A DNA stretch of 64,000 bases from Parasteatoda lunata (lineage: Eukaryota; Arthropoda; Arachnida; Araneae; Theridiidae). How positions within the stretch are numbered: position 1 is the stretch's first letter; each line of letters begins with the position of its first letter. The position numbers were made by a program, and so were the translations under genes. Below, in pieces: positions 1-9,582 of this stretch. A model generated the notes under the pieces. That model worked only from the letters and a program-made list of their open reading frames with translations, had not been told where the DNA came from and ran no database searches. The stretch is taken from assembly GCA_949128135.1 (NCBI GenBank), contig OX421978.1, forward strand, positions 86,617,507 to 86,681,506. Reading direction: 5' to 3'.

Positions 1-170
1 ATTAAAAAAATAACAAATATGTACTAAAAAAAACTTTTTTTTTCCACCGAATTATCTTTAGATAAACGAATTTTATTCTTGTCCGCAAATTTTTTTTAAT
101 TTACTTAAAAAGTTCTCGAGATGTACCGAAATACGCAAAAAGTAAAATTATTATTAAGTGCTCTCCTGGC
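1..170. repeat. Fragment of the long-TIR mariner-like repeat family
   Basis: This stretch, with its 'ttatctttagataaacgaattt' type motif and the phrase 'gcaaaaagtaaaatt', matches by eye the interior of the copies at 27.7 kb and 41.4 kb. It carries no terminal inverted repeat, so it is an internal fragment. It lies in the intron upstream of the serine protease exon. Confidence 0.5.
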
Positions 171-181
171 AAAACTATTAG

Positions 182-191
<10 letters not shown>

Positions 192-250
<59 letters not shown>
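192..250. repeat. (TA)n microsatellite
   Basis: About 28 uninterrupted TA units are visible. The run creates a spurious Tyr-Ile reading frame on the plus strand, which is not a gene. Confidence 0.95.
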
Positions 251-255
<5 letters not shown>

Positions 256-402
256 GTAAATTCACTGACATTACTCTTTAGGCAAGCTCTGTATTATGTC
301 CATCAGATATTAAAAGTAGATAATAAAAATTTCGTCAAGAATAATTTTAACATCATAGTTGGATAATTTGTTTCATAATTTTTGAATAATAAATTTTTTT
401 AG

Positions 403-577
403 GGTGATTCAGCTGGTCCGTTGTTTATCGAGACTCACGGAAAGTACTACTTAATAGGAATGACGTCGATGGGCCCGACACAATGTGATATGGGCATTCC
501 AACTCTGTTCTCGAAAATCCCACTCTTTATGTCCTTCATTATGTCCCATTCGGATTACATCGGCCAGGATTGTTATT
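403..577 (+). CDS. Trypsin-like serine protease, penultimate exon (catalytic Ser exon)
   Basis: The exon follows a T-rich tract and AG acceptor and reads GDSAGPLFIETHGKYYLIGM and onward through PTLFSKIPLFMSFI. This is the catalytic-serine block and C-terminal beta-barrel/helix of a chymotrypsin-fold (S1A) protease. The catalytic serine is the third residue. The usual GDSGGP is GDSAGP here, with Ala at chymotrypsin position 196. His and Asp catalytic residues would be in exons left of the window. The exon most likely ends at 577 with a consensus GTGAGT donor. Reading through instead gives a stop six bases after the donor, at 583-585. Spider S1A proteases include digestive, clotting and immune enzymes, and nothing here decides between them. 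Confidence 0.8.
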
Positions 578-1516
578 GTGAGTAAAAATTTAAAATTTTT
601 ATTTAACATAAGTTTAATCATTTCATAATTTAAGATCTAAGCTTTCATGTATTTCTTTCGAACTTCTGCTGTAGTTCGAAAGAAACTTACTAATTCTTAG
701 TAAAACAACAGTTAATGCAGAAAGAATTTCTGAAAATTGTGCTGCTTCGAGTAGGTAGTCTTAATTATATAAACATAACTGCCAAAATAATACATCTTAT
801 GAACTAATGTTTGATAAATTAATTTGTCTTAGAGGATAAAATATTTTTTTAAAATTAAAAAACCAAGATTAAATATTAAAATGTAAACGCTGCTACAACT
901 TAATTTTTTTTTCCAACTGCTCTATTCTACGCACGTGACCCTAATCCAAAACCTTGGAAAACAACCTTCTGTATAAAAACCTTAAATCGAGGTTGACTTA
1001 GGGTTTTCAAGCGTGAAAAAATCCTTTTATAAAGCTAGTATCAAGGTGAAAATAATCTTAAATCTAGGTCATTATAAGTTTTTTTTCTTCCGCAAAGTCT
1101 TGTATGCTCAGCTGAAATCAACCTTGTCTTGACATTTTAATGGACAGTGCAATTTGATCCTATCGCCAGTGTGACGTCAGCTAAAACGTCATGATGGACC
1201 TAAGCGACCATTTTACCTAAGTGACAATACTTTTTAAAGAAAATTTAAAAAAATAATTATTAATCCTTTTAGGATGAAAGTTTTGAAACTGCAATATTTT
1301 TGCCTAATTTGAAAAAGGATTCTTAGTACCAACAATTTCGTGGCAATAAAAAGAAAATTCCGACACAAGGTTGTCTTAAGGTTACGAGCTTTCTGGGTTC
1401 AAATCATAATCCCAATCTGTCTAACAGTTTTTCACGATTCACCCAGCTATGTTGTATTTATAAAATGTATTGCTTAAAATTATGCTTTTTAACTATTGAA
1501 TTTTCAAATTTTCTAG

Positions 1517-1551
1517 GGTCACTGTTTAAGGATTGTCTCCGACGAAACTGA
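1517..1551 (+). CDS. Trypsin-like serine protease, terminal exon
   Basis: A T-rich tract and TAG acceptor open this short exon. Joined to the split codon of the exon ending at 577 (T plus GG gives Trp), it adds WSLFKDCLRRN and stops at TGA 1549-1551. The phase fits and a poly(A) signal follows within 40 bases, so I prefer this splice to read-through. The joined tail carries an extra Cys and two Arg after the conserved C-terminal helix. Confidence 0.6.
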
Positions 1552-1587
1552 TACCTATGCTGAACATATCAACAACAACAAAAATTA

Positions 1588-1593
1588 AATAAA
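1588..1593 (+). terminator. AATAAA poly(A) signal of the serine protease
   Basis: A canonical AATAAA hexamer sits 37 bases after the inferred stop codon of the terminal exon, and a T-rich stretch follows. It supports use of the terminal exon at 1517. Confidence 0.6.
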
Positions 1594-2087
1594 CATATTT
1601 CACTGATTATTTTATATTCTATTTCTTTAATTTAAAAAGCTTTGATGATCGAGACCTTTAAAATTATGAAAACCGCTATTTTTAAGGAAGCTGCTGGAAC
1701 TTTTGTCAGATTTGGTTGATTTAAAAATATGACATTTAATATATTATTGCTGTATGGAAATAAATTATTGCCATATTTTAATATATTCTTCCGATTATGA
1801 AATTCTTTGTTAACATTCCATATTATGATATATTCTTGGTGCACTGAAATATGTTATTGCAATATTGAAATACATTGATTTTAATTCTCATTTCCTAAAA
1901 TATATAACAAAGTTACATCCGCAAGCAGAATAGTAAAGTGCTTAAATATTTATTAAAAAAAATCAATTGGGTACTTTTCTTAAAAATTAAGAAAATCAAT
2001 GAGAATTTGAAAATATCCAAAAATATTACGATATGAAATGTTAACAAAGAACTCTACAAATGAAATATCTTGTGTTTGCCGGCGTAT

Positions 2088-2429
2088 TATTGTTGTTGTT
2101 GTAGTTTATTTACGTCGCACTAGAGCCGCTCAATGGGCTATTGGCGACGGTTTGGAAAACATCCCTAAGAATGATCCGAAGACATGTCATCACAGTTTTG
2201 ATCCTCTGCAGAGGGGATGGCACCCACGCTTCGGTAGCCCGAAGACCTGAGCACGAAGTTGAGCACTTTACGGTAGAACAGTTTAACGAAAACCAATACC
2301 GTACACCGTCGGTTCCTTTATAGACTAACCCAAGTGGTCACCCACCCACACACTGACAGCAGCCAGTGATGCTTGACTTTAGTGTTCTATTGGGAAACGT
2401 GTTTTAAAGATCACTCCACTGCGGGACAC
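2088..2429 (-). mobile_element. 5S rRNA-headed SINE, near full length
   Basis: Read on the minus strand, the element starts near the 'cccgcagtggagtgatc' side. It runs through a segment similar to 5S rRNA (AAGTCAAGCATCACTGGCTG, then the GGGTGGGTGACCACTTGG type block) and ends in a (CAA)n tail. The 5S part covers the internal promoter region (box A, intermediate element and box C) of type-1 Pol III genes. The 3' half is the module beginning GCAGAGGATCAAAA. Spurious reading frames here are not genes. Confidence 0.85.
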
Positions 2430-3116
2430 CTTCCATGGAGAAGAGCGATAAGTTCAGTGCCTACCGTTAAAGAAATATAAAATGATTACCCGAAATTAAC
2501 ACTGTCTACTATCAATATAAAGTTTACACCAAGATTTTTCGTTCAAACAAAAGTTTTTACAGATTTTCCACAAAAATGATTTTTCAAAGTTTTCCTATTC
2601 AGCGATTCAGTATTAATTGTGTTTAAATTTTATTTAACAGAATAAGAGTTGAGTTCACCAAAATACAGTATTATTGATATCTCCTTTATTTTCCCTTAAT
2701 TGTTTTTCTTCTAAACACACAATAAATTTATTAGATGGTAAGAATTTTATGTGGCTTTCAAAATCTCAATATTATCGGTAAATATTTTCATATCGCTAAA
2801 ATGCGATTTTTCATTAAGTTTTGAACAAAGGACCATGATGGAGAATCTGTAAAAAGAGATGAAGACAAAATAGAAGAAAAAAAATTAAAATATTTATTGC
2901 ATCATTTCAAAAGATGTATAAACTTGTGACTAAAAACTAATTATATTCTTATTTATTTTACATTCAATTAATTTCGTTTAAAACAGTACTGAAACCCTAA
3001 ACTGTTGATTAATCAACTGATGCATAATACAACCATTTATGACAACTTTAAGGTAAAAGATCCGGAAACTAAAGGAAAAATTTTTAATAATGAAGTAAAA
3101 CTAAAATTATTTTGTA

Positions 3117-3760
3117 CTGCCGTGCAATTAATTGCACGCAATAACGAAAGTGCTTTATGATAGATTTCAAAAAACTCTGCTTGCAACTAATTTTTTTTTT
3201 TTTTTGGATCAACGCTAGAATCGACTTTCAGAAAATTGATTTTTTTTTTTTTTGTTTTTTTTTTTTATAAATTAGAATATATAGCTGATCATAGAAAAAA
3301 TTCCTGTAATATCTATATGTTACTGTGAATGGGCGAATTTTTTGGTTGTGGACTTCTACAGGTGAAAGTTGACTATCACATAGTCGTTTTGGTAAATGTC
3401 CGAAATATATACTAGGTCTAATTAAGTGCCACTGCCCGGTATGCCCTAAGTTTTTTTTTTTTTTAATCAAATACCACTGCCCGGTACACATTTAACCAGT
3501 ATTCCTAACACTGCTTTTCCTCATCTATTCCCAGCAGATATTGTAATATCGAATAAATATAATATCAACGTATTAATATCAAATCGGATATAACAAATAT
3601 TTCGGACATTTACCAAAGCGACTATGTGATTGCTGGCATTCACCGGTGAATGTCTACATTCTTTTGATTTTGGTCATTCACTGTAACACACACATATATC
3701 TATGCATATACACGTAATATTAAAATGCGTATTTCGTCGATTTTTTCTACTGCACGGCAG
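3117..3760. mobile_element. Foldback MITE with CTGCCGTGCA ends
   Basis: The ends are inverted (CTGCCGTGCA at the left, TGCACGGCAG at the right). Inside, arms at about 3311-3408 and 3594-3698 are reverse complements of each other. One arm has 'ggtaaatgtccgaaatat' and the other 'atatttcggacatttacc'. TA precedes the left end but CA follows the right, so the target duplication is uncertain. No transposase is present. Confidence 0.7.
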
Positions 3761-3856
3761 CATTAAAGTCTATAATCTGCGGTAAAAGATGGAAAAATAC
3801 AGTTTTAGATTGTGGTAAAAAATTAGAGTAATTACTTTAAATATAAAATGAATATA

Positions 3857-3925
3857 CAGTTGAACCTCTATTTAACAAAGTCGCTAAATCCCGATAAGTT
3901 CGTTATATGAAAAATTTGAAATACT
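3857..3925. mobile_element. Single end of a Tigger/pogo-like transposon
   Basis: The sequence ACAGTTGAACCTCTATTTAA followed by 'aagttcgttatatgaa' resembles the terminal repeats of pogo-superfamily elements. No matching right end was found. The AT-rich stretch to about 4640 has overlapping open frames on both strands but no recognisable transposase motif. Confidence 0.4.
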
Positions 3926-5161
3926 TACACTTTTTGAAATACTTAAACACAAAACAGGTTTCAATTTCATAAACACTAGGCATAATTAAGATAGCAATTT
4001 ACGCACCTTTATCTTATAAACTAGTGTACTATTTTATAAATCTTAACCATAAAAGAAATCTGCAAGGAAAGCATGAATCAAGCAAACCATTATCCAGTGT
4101 TACACTATCATCCAATGTTACACTATACAAACATTTTAAACTAAAAACAGCTAAATTTGTGTGTAAAATTATAGCTGCATTTATTATGAAAGTAATTTTA
4201 ACTATACATTACCACATGCGTTCTCAAGTTTAATTGCTACTGATAAAATCTGTTAATTTTGTCTGAGTTTGTTAGTTTGAAATGCAAACAAAAATGGATT
4301 TTACTGCTTCTTCTAAAAATGAAGTGTCTTCGAAAATCAGTTCAAGGTCATTTATCCCATAAAATGCGTTAACAAGTTTAAAATGTTTTAAAATATTCAA
4401 TGAAATAAGGAAAGTGGATCTCCAAGTTTGTAAAATAGAAAACTTACTTCGCCATTTGGAAATTATTTTGCGAAAAAAATTCCCGAAATGTTCTTGGTTC
4501 CTCGAAAAATATTGCAAAATAGAGCAATTCGCAAAATATGGAAGTTCGTTAAAAAGAGGACGTCCTACTATATTTAGAAACAATCGAAATACAAGTGAAT
4601 TTAATTTCTTTCCAACTTCAGAATTTTTTTAAAAAACTTTCTAATAAAATTTCGAAATTCAAAATTCTTTCAATTTCATTTATCTCTAGTAAACATTCAT
4701 TAGAAAATTGACTATGCGAAGTAAATGCTAGTTGGATTTACTGAAAACTAAGAGAACTTACTCGTCAGCCGAAGAACAGCGATTTATAACTAGTTTTAAT
4801 CATTTCCACAAACCTTTTTAAATAAAGTCTGAAAGGCTCATAAAATATCAAATTTTGCAAACCTTCGTTGAAAACTTCCTAAAAATGCATTTTATAGTAC
4901 ATATTATGTTAAGCCACAAAAGAACCAACAGTAAACGGATAACAATATTTAATAAAAAAATAAATTGTACAACAAAATTTTCACTTAAAATGCACTTTCA
5001 ATGAAAATTGTCTATCACAGGATCCGACCAATAACACCTGGTCCACTAAAAAATCTACGAGATATCCAAAGTAATCGTTAAAGATAAAAACAGCAGTTCT
5101 AACAAAATTCAGCAAATTTTTCGTCACAATAATACAGCATAAAACAGTTCTAGTTTTCAGA

Positions 5162-5638
5162 CTACGCTCCTGAGTTCTCTACAAAATTGGTATGTTTCGC
5201 AATGAATGAGCGTCGGCTGAAACACCCACGGCAGACATCTTTGGACACTAGAGATTTGGCACAACAGTTCAGTCTAGAGTGTCTCTCCAAGATTGACTTG
5301 TGCGTGAAAGATCTGGAGCACATCGGACAAACATGGAACCTTTCGCTCTTGTGCGTCAATTGGTGTCGTCGAAGGTCCAAATCGGTTTCGAACAGAATAC
5401 CACATTTCTCGCAAGCACTTTTGGTAGCCTGTTTTGAAGATCGAATGTGAAGTTTGCAGAAAGATGCTCCAATAGCAGAAAGATTACACTCACCGCAGAT
5501 GAATAATTTTCCGAGGGAGTTATGCTTCCATTGAAAGTGCCACTCTAGCTGATATCGGAATGCGAAGACTTCTTTGCACCTCGGGCAAACAGGTGGATGT
5601 TCGCAGATTTTGAATGTCTCAGTTCCCGTAGAAGCCAT
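5162..5638 (-). CDS. C2H2 zinc-finger protein, 158 aa, single open exon
   Basis: The frame runs uninterrupted from an ATG with G at -3 and +4 to TAG. Finger 1 (about residues 18-39, C-x2-C-x12-H-x4-H) and finger 3 (about 80-100, C-x2-C-x12-H-x3-H) are canonical. Finger 2 (about 48-70) lacks the second His. Finger 4 (about 104-126) ends H-x4-C. A final CRGC motif lies near residue 135. The inter-finger link THKSERFH resembles the usual TGEKP linker. These fingers normally bind DNA, RNA or protein, and the target is unknown. A possible 3' splice acceptor (TTTCAG) lies about 17 bases upstream of the ATG, so a 5' exon is possible. The downstream intergenic DNA has only AT-rich filler. I cannot name an orthologue. 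It may be a short lineage-specific gene or a retained copy of a larger one. Confidence 0.7.
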   Translation of the reverse strand: MASTGTETFKICEHPPVCPRCKEVFAFRYQLEWHFQWKHNSLGKLFICGECNLSAIGASFCKLHIRSSKQATKSACEKCGILFETDLDLRRHQLTHKSERFHVCPMCSRSFTHKSILERHSRLNCCAKSLVSKDVCRGCFSRRSFIAKHTNFVENSGA

Positions 5639-5793
5639 TGCAGAAATTCGCTGAAATTTTTTAACTTTCTGTCGTTATTCGAGCTGACTGCAAAAAAAAG
5701 AAGAATAACTTTTCCAACTGTCACAACGCTCTTTTGATAGTTTCCAGCGATGACGAGTGTTGCCAAAATTGCACAAAATATTGTACATTTATA

Positions 5794-6082
5794 ATATTTT
5801 ATAACCGTCGTTGAACAGTTTACCCAATTTTTTGTTCAAGACTACTAATGTTCAAATCCGTAGCTTTGTAATTTTGAACCAATCCGAAAGACAAGGAAAG
5901 TCCTGGATCAGTACCCCTAAACGTATGATTTTAAGGGGACATGGAGAACTTTGTGACACGACTGATTTAACGTGAATCAGTCACTATTAATTACAAGGGG
6001 AGTCTTCGGCTGGTAGGGATCGAACCCACGAACTTTTGGACATGGGAGCAGTGCCCTACCAACCAGGCTATCCCTGCCCTGT
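5794..6082 (-). mobile_element. Mosaic SINE: tRNA-like head D joined to tail alpha
   Basis: On the minus strand the element begins with a tRNA-like head (AGGGATAGCCTGGTTGGTAG, then box B GGGTTCGATCCCT). It continues through 'cgaagactccccttgt' and the CACGTTAAATCAGTCGTG segment. It then passes into the tail 'ggttcaaaattacaaagctacgg ... ggttataaaat', which also ends the B family SINEs (for example 13818-14178). Confidence 0.75.
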
Positions 6083-6104
6083 ATATTTATTAAGGGTTGC
6101 AGTG

Positions 6105-6235
6105 GGACCGGCCTGGCCGAGTAGTCACACCGTTCTGCAGCGTGTAAATAGCTAGTTCGAATCACGCCGTGACACTAGATGAATCTTTGCGATGTTCGTT
6201 TCTAACTTGTACTATCTGTTATTCAAATTGATAAG
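6105..6235 (+). mobile_element. tRNA-derived SINE fragment, family F
   Basis: It shows a tRNA-like head (GGCCTGGCCGAGTAGTCACA and box B AGTTCGAATCACG) followed by 'tctttgcgatgtt ... actatctgttattc'. The same body follows the head of the copy at 6628-6820. Confidence 0.6.
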
Positions 6236-6575
6236 GGGTCTAGAGGTAAGAGAATCGGACTCCGGCTCGGAGGGGCCAGGGTTCAACCCTCGACTCTGCT
6301 GAGACCCACCGAGTACATGCGATATACGTGCTCGTAAGATCTGTTGAATCGAAAGTCGTGTGGTCGGTTGCTGAGCAGTACCATGGGTACAGGGATATGA
6401 AGAAAATTTCCTTCTCTTTAAGATCTATGTCTAAATTGAGAAAGTGGCCTTCCGAATGCTATCCCCGGGGCAGAGGATCAAAACTGTGACGGCAAATCAT
6501 CCTCACGGATGTTTCCTAGACCGTAACGAATAACCCATTGTGCTACTACAAATTAGCAATACTACTACTACAATT
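6236..6575 (+). mobile_element. tRNA-headed SINE (family E) with the 3' module of the 5S SINE
   Basis: The head reads GGGGTCTAGAGGTAAGAGAA then box B AGGGTTCAACCCT. The middle ('gagacccaccgagtacatgc ... ctgagcagtaccatgggtac') is unlike the 5S family. From about 6466 the sequence GGCAGAGGATCAAAACTGTG through 'ggatgtttcctagaccgt' and 'aacccattgtgc' matches the tail of the 5S-headed SINEs, and it ends in a (CTA)n/(CAA)n-like tract. Confidence 0.75.
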
Positions 6576-6627
6576 TAACAAGAGTTTGTAAGCCGTATTT
6601 GTAATAAGCATAAAAGCCTGTACATGC

Positions 6628-6820
6628 ACAGGGATCCATGGCCGAGCGGTCTAGCCGATCCACCAAATACTCTTGCGTTGAGGTATCGGGTTCAAATCCT
6701 GCCGTTACCCTGTCTGTATCTTTGTGATGTCCTTCCCTAATTAGAGCTATCTGTTCTTCGTCTTGACAAGGACTTATAAGACGCGTCTTTGTCATCAGCA
6801 TACAATAAATAAATGCAATA
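6628..6820 (+). mobile_element. tRNA-derived SINE, family F
   Basis: The head GGGATCCATGGCCGAGCGGT with box B CGGGTTCAAATCC resembles a Leu/Ser-type tRNA, but the anticodon arm and acceptor stem do not pair properly. The body ('tctttgtgatgtccttcc ... agagctatctgttcttc') matches the copy at 6105, and the tail is ATAAATAAATG-like. Confidence 0.7.
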
Positions 6821-7034
6821 AATTGATAAGATCACCATTCATTCCTCTAGAGCAGATTAATTTCTCCAGAAATGTGGAAAATCTCATGTTGTTTCATTCA
6901 ATAGTTTTTGAGTTATGACAAGAAGATTGTTCGGTGAAAATATTCTGAAATAGAAATTCTTTGCTAACGAATATATAAGAAAGGAGAAATTGATTTATGA
7001 AACTTCAGATTTTTTTTTCTTCATCGCTATTTTA

Positions 7035-7300
7035 TTTTATTTTGTAACCATCGGTGAACATCCGTCCCAAATTTTTTCCGTTTACGACTACTAATGTTCA
7101 ATTCCGCAGCCTTGATTTTTGAACCAACCCAGAATACAAAGAAACTTTTATGGGAACATGGAGGACTTTGTGACTCGACAGATTTAACGTGCATCAGTCA
7201 CCATTTTCTACAAGGAGAGTCTTCGGCCGGCAGGGATCGGACCCATGGCTTCTTGGACATTGGCTCAGTGCCCTACCAACCAGGATATTAAACAGAGCTT
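7035..7300 (-). mobile_element. Mosaic SINE: tRNA-like head D joined to tail alpha (second copy)
   Basis: The order and orientation are the same as the copy at 5794-6082: head D (minus-strand box B GGGTCCGATCCCT) then the alpha tail ending in a GGTTACAAAAT-type sequence. The junction differs slightly, lacking the 'cctggatcaagta' piece. The sequence is decayed. Confidence 0.7.
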
Positions 7301-7328
7301 CTATCATTTATCATTTCCAAAAAAAATA

Positions 7329-7647
7329 GTTGTTGTTGTAGTTCATTTACGTCGCACAAGAGCTGCACAATGGGCTATTGGCGACTGTCTGGTAAACATC
7401 CCTGAGGATCATCCAAAGACATGCCATCACAATTTTGATCCTCTGCAGAGGGGAAGGCACCCCCGCTTCGGGAGCCCGATGACCTGCACGCGATGTCGAG
7501 CACCTTACTTTAGAACAGTTTAACGGAGACCAATACTGCACACCATCGGTCCCTATGCAGACTAATCCAAGTGGTCACCCACCCGATCACTGACCGCAGC
7601 CAGTGATGCTTGACTTCAGTGTCTTAACGATCAGTCCACTGCGGAAC
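7329..7647 (-). mobile_element. 5S rRNA-headed SINE, near full length
   Basis: This copy is close to full length, with 5S-like segment, GCAGAGGATCAAAA-type tail module and a (CAA)n end at the low-coordinate side. It was inserted next to the D-head SINE ending at 7300. Confidence 0.85.
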
Positions 7648-8493
7648 TTTTCCAAAAAAGAGAGAGAGAGAAGAGTGTAAAAAATGAAATTTCGTCCGCC
7701 AATCTTCCAAATAACCAGACGAAATTTTTCGAATTGTGAAAATCGTTGAGAGGTCCCAGCGACCACCTCCCAACCACGAAGAGCCAATCCGATCACTAGA
7801 TCAAAAGTTATTCAGTATTCGGCTGTTATTTTTTTTTCCCCTTCTGCACTGGACGTTTTTATGCATGCTTTCGGAGCGTAATTAAGTGTTAAAACTAATT
7901 GATGCGGACATTTGAGTTCAATTCTCCAAATCATTGGGATAAACATTTATAGCATGTGAAAATCTGATCGTAAGAATTAAGTTCTTTTTTCTCTTGAAAG
8001 ACCAATCACTTGACCACAGGGACGTCATTGTGAATTGTAACATCACTTTTCTAGTAACTAATTTCTTCTCTATATCCATGCCCTCTCGTGAGCAGTTTTT
8101 TTTAAACAAAACTCCATTGAAGTTGTTTATATAATTATTAATCTGTATATAATTTGTTCTTTTTTTTAAAATTTGATTTTTATAAATTGTAATGATTAAT
8201 AATAATTAATAATATTCTATCTATGCCACAAAAAATCTGAATGTTAAACACATTTTTTTCGAATTTTTTAGATTTATAAATTGTAAATTTTTAAAATCTA
8301 AAAACTAATACATCCGTAAAAATTAATTTTTTAAATCATTCTGAAATTCAAATGCTTGAAATAAATATAAGTCTCGGTTAGCTCACTGTACACAAAAGTT
8401 GAAGCTATTTTTTGTGGTATTAAAAAATTTATTTAAGTTAAAAAATTATATGTCCTACAATTTGTTCCATATGGTTAGGTGGTTTATAAATTT

Positions 8494-8504
8494 AAAAAAA
8501 AAAA
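8494..8504 (-). terminator. Pol III oligo-T terminator for tRNA-Thr
   Basis: Eleven A residues on the plus strand give a T11 run on the coding strand, about 20 bases beyond the tRNA 3' end. Confidence 0.6.
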
Positions 8505-8524
8505 TATTAAGTTTACTACACCTA

Positions 8525-8597
8525 AGCCACCAGTGAGGATTGAACTCACGACCCCTGGTTTACAAGACCAGTGCTCTAACCACTGAGCTATGATGGC
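8525..8597 (-). tRNA. tRNA-Thr (anticodon UGU)
   Basis: The minus strand folds as a complete 73-nt cloverleaf. The acceptor stem is GCCATCA/TGGTGGC (one G-T pair), the D stem GCTC/GAGC, the anticodon stem CTGGT/ACCAG with loop CTTGTAA, and the T stem GTGAG/CTCAC with loop TTCAATC. The UGU anticodon reads ACA threonine codons. Box A (TAGCTCAGTGG) and box B (GAGTTCAATCC) are intact, and a T run follows. Unlike the tRNA-like SINE heads nearby, all stems pair and no SINE body follows, so it looks functional. Confidence 0.93.
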
Positions 8598-8604
8598 GTG
8601 CCAA

Positions 8605-9050
8605 TGAAGTTATTTCTATTAAAATTTAAATGCTTATTTGCGCAGTTGTATTCTATAGTTTCTACTGGAAGAAAGATAAACTTTGTAACTATATCACAAG
8701 AGGGAATCGAAAGAGAGTTTTATAGCCAACTTTATTGCTTTCTGATTCTTTACCTTTTTCTTTGATCTCTTTCCAAAAATAAAAAAATTGGCAACAAAGT
8801 TTCTAAAGAACAACCGAGAACTCTTCTCTCTTTTCGAACCTTTTTTCAATTATTATTATTTTTTTGAAAAATATGTCCACTGCGAGGTATTACTGTTTTC
8901 AGAAAATTAGATTGGAAAGGTAAAGCAGAGAGTTTTCAAAAATCGTTTAATAATTTTGCGGCCAGTTTTGAAGTCTTGGGTGGAAGTTGGTCGGCTTACA
9001 ATAGCGCTATTTTGATCCATCCATTATCATAACTTTTGGCTTTAAAAAAA
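8605..9050. other. No recognisable feature
   Basis: This AT-rich intergenic sequence shows no convincing frame, RNA or repeat by eye. Confidence 0.5.
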
Positions 9051-9054
9051 ATCG

Positions 9055-9142
9055 TTAAGACACGGTTCACCAGCAGATCACCGAGGTCAAGCATCACTGG
9101 ACTGCGGTCAGTGTGCGGGTGGGTGATCACTTGGATTATTTA
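9055..9142 (+). mobile_element. 5S-like head fragment of the 5S SINE
   Basis: Only the 5S rRNA-like part is present ('acggttcaccagcagatcac ... gtcaagcatcactgg ... gcgggtgggtgatcacttgg'). The downstream body and tail are missing. Confidence 0.75.
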
Positions 9143-9582
9143 TTTCTCAGTGTTTTAAAAACAAAATATTCTCTGACCTGATTCTTCAAGAGTTGCGCCA
9201 TTTCAGTAATCCATGACCGTATTTTTCACATTCTAAGAAATTGTCTGACTTGTTTCTATACGGATTCTGTCATTTTAGTAGTCCATGACCATGTGTTTCG
9301 GAATATGGAACATAACTCTAGCCTGTTGCGGATTTAACGAGGTGATTTGAAATTTCGAGGTTACGAAGTTTTGTCATAATAATCACTTTTAAAGGAATGT
9401 GTGTAGGGAAACCTATGTTGAATTATGTAGATGTTATGTAAAATGTTAGATGCATGTAAAAACTGTCACCTGGTTTTAAATTCTTTTTTTTTAAGCTGGC
9501 AGTTGAGGGTTATTTTCATAATATTTCTCAAAATAAAAGGCAATTTAAAAATTACGTTTATTTTAGATATAACACAATTCAC

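Noticed and set aside
121..366. Open frame rich in Tyr-Ile repeats
   Set aside because: It is created by the (TA)n microsatellite and has no supporting motif.
577..585. Serine protease ending by read-through at TAA 583-585
   Set aside because: A strong GTGAGT donor, an in-phase terminal exon and a nearby AATAAA favour splicing. It remains an alternative.
2038..2323. Arg/His-rich frames at 2.0-2.3, 7.2-7.5, 11.6-11.9, 38.7-38.9 and 51.7-51.95 kb
   Set aside because: All fall in copies of the 5S-headed SINE and translate non-coding repeat.
4272..4632. Overlapping frames on both strands
   Set aside because: They are antisense shadows in AT-rich DNA, possibly decayed transposon, with no domain.
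6628..6715. tRNA-Leu/Ser-like sequence as a functional tRNA
   Set aside because: The anticodon arm and acceptor stem do not pair and a SINE body follows.
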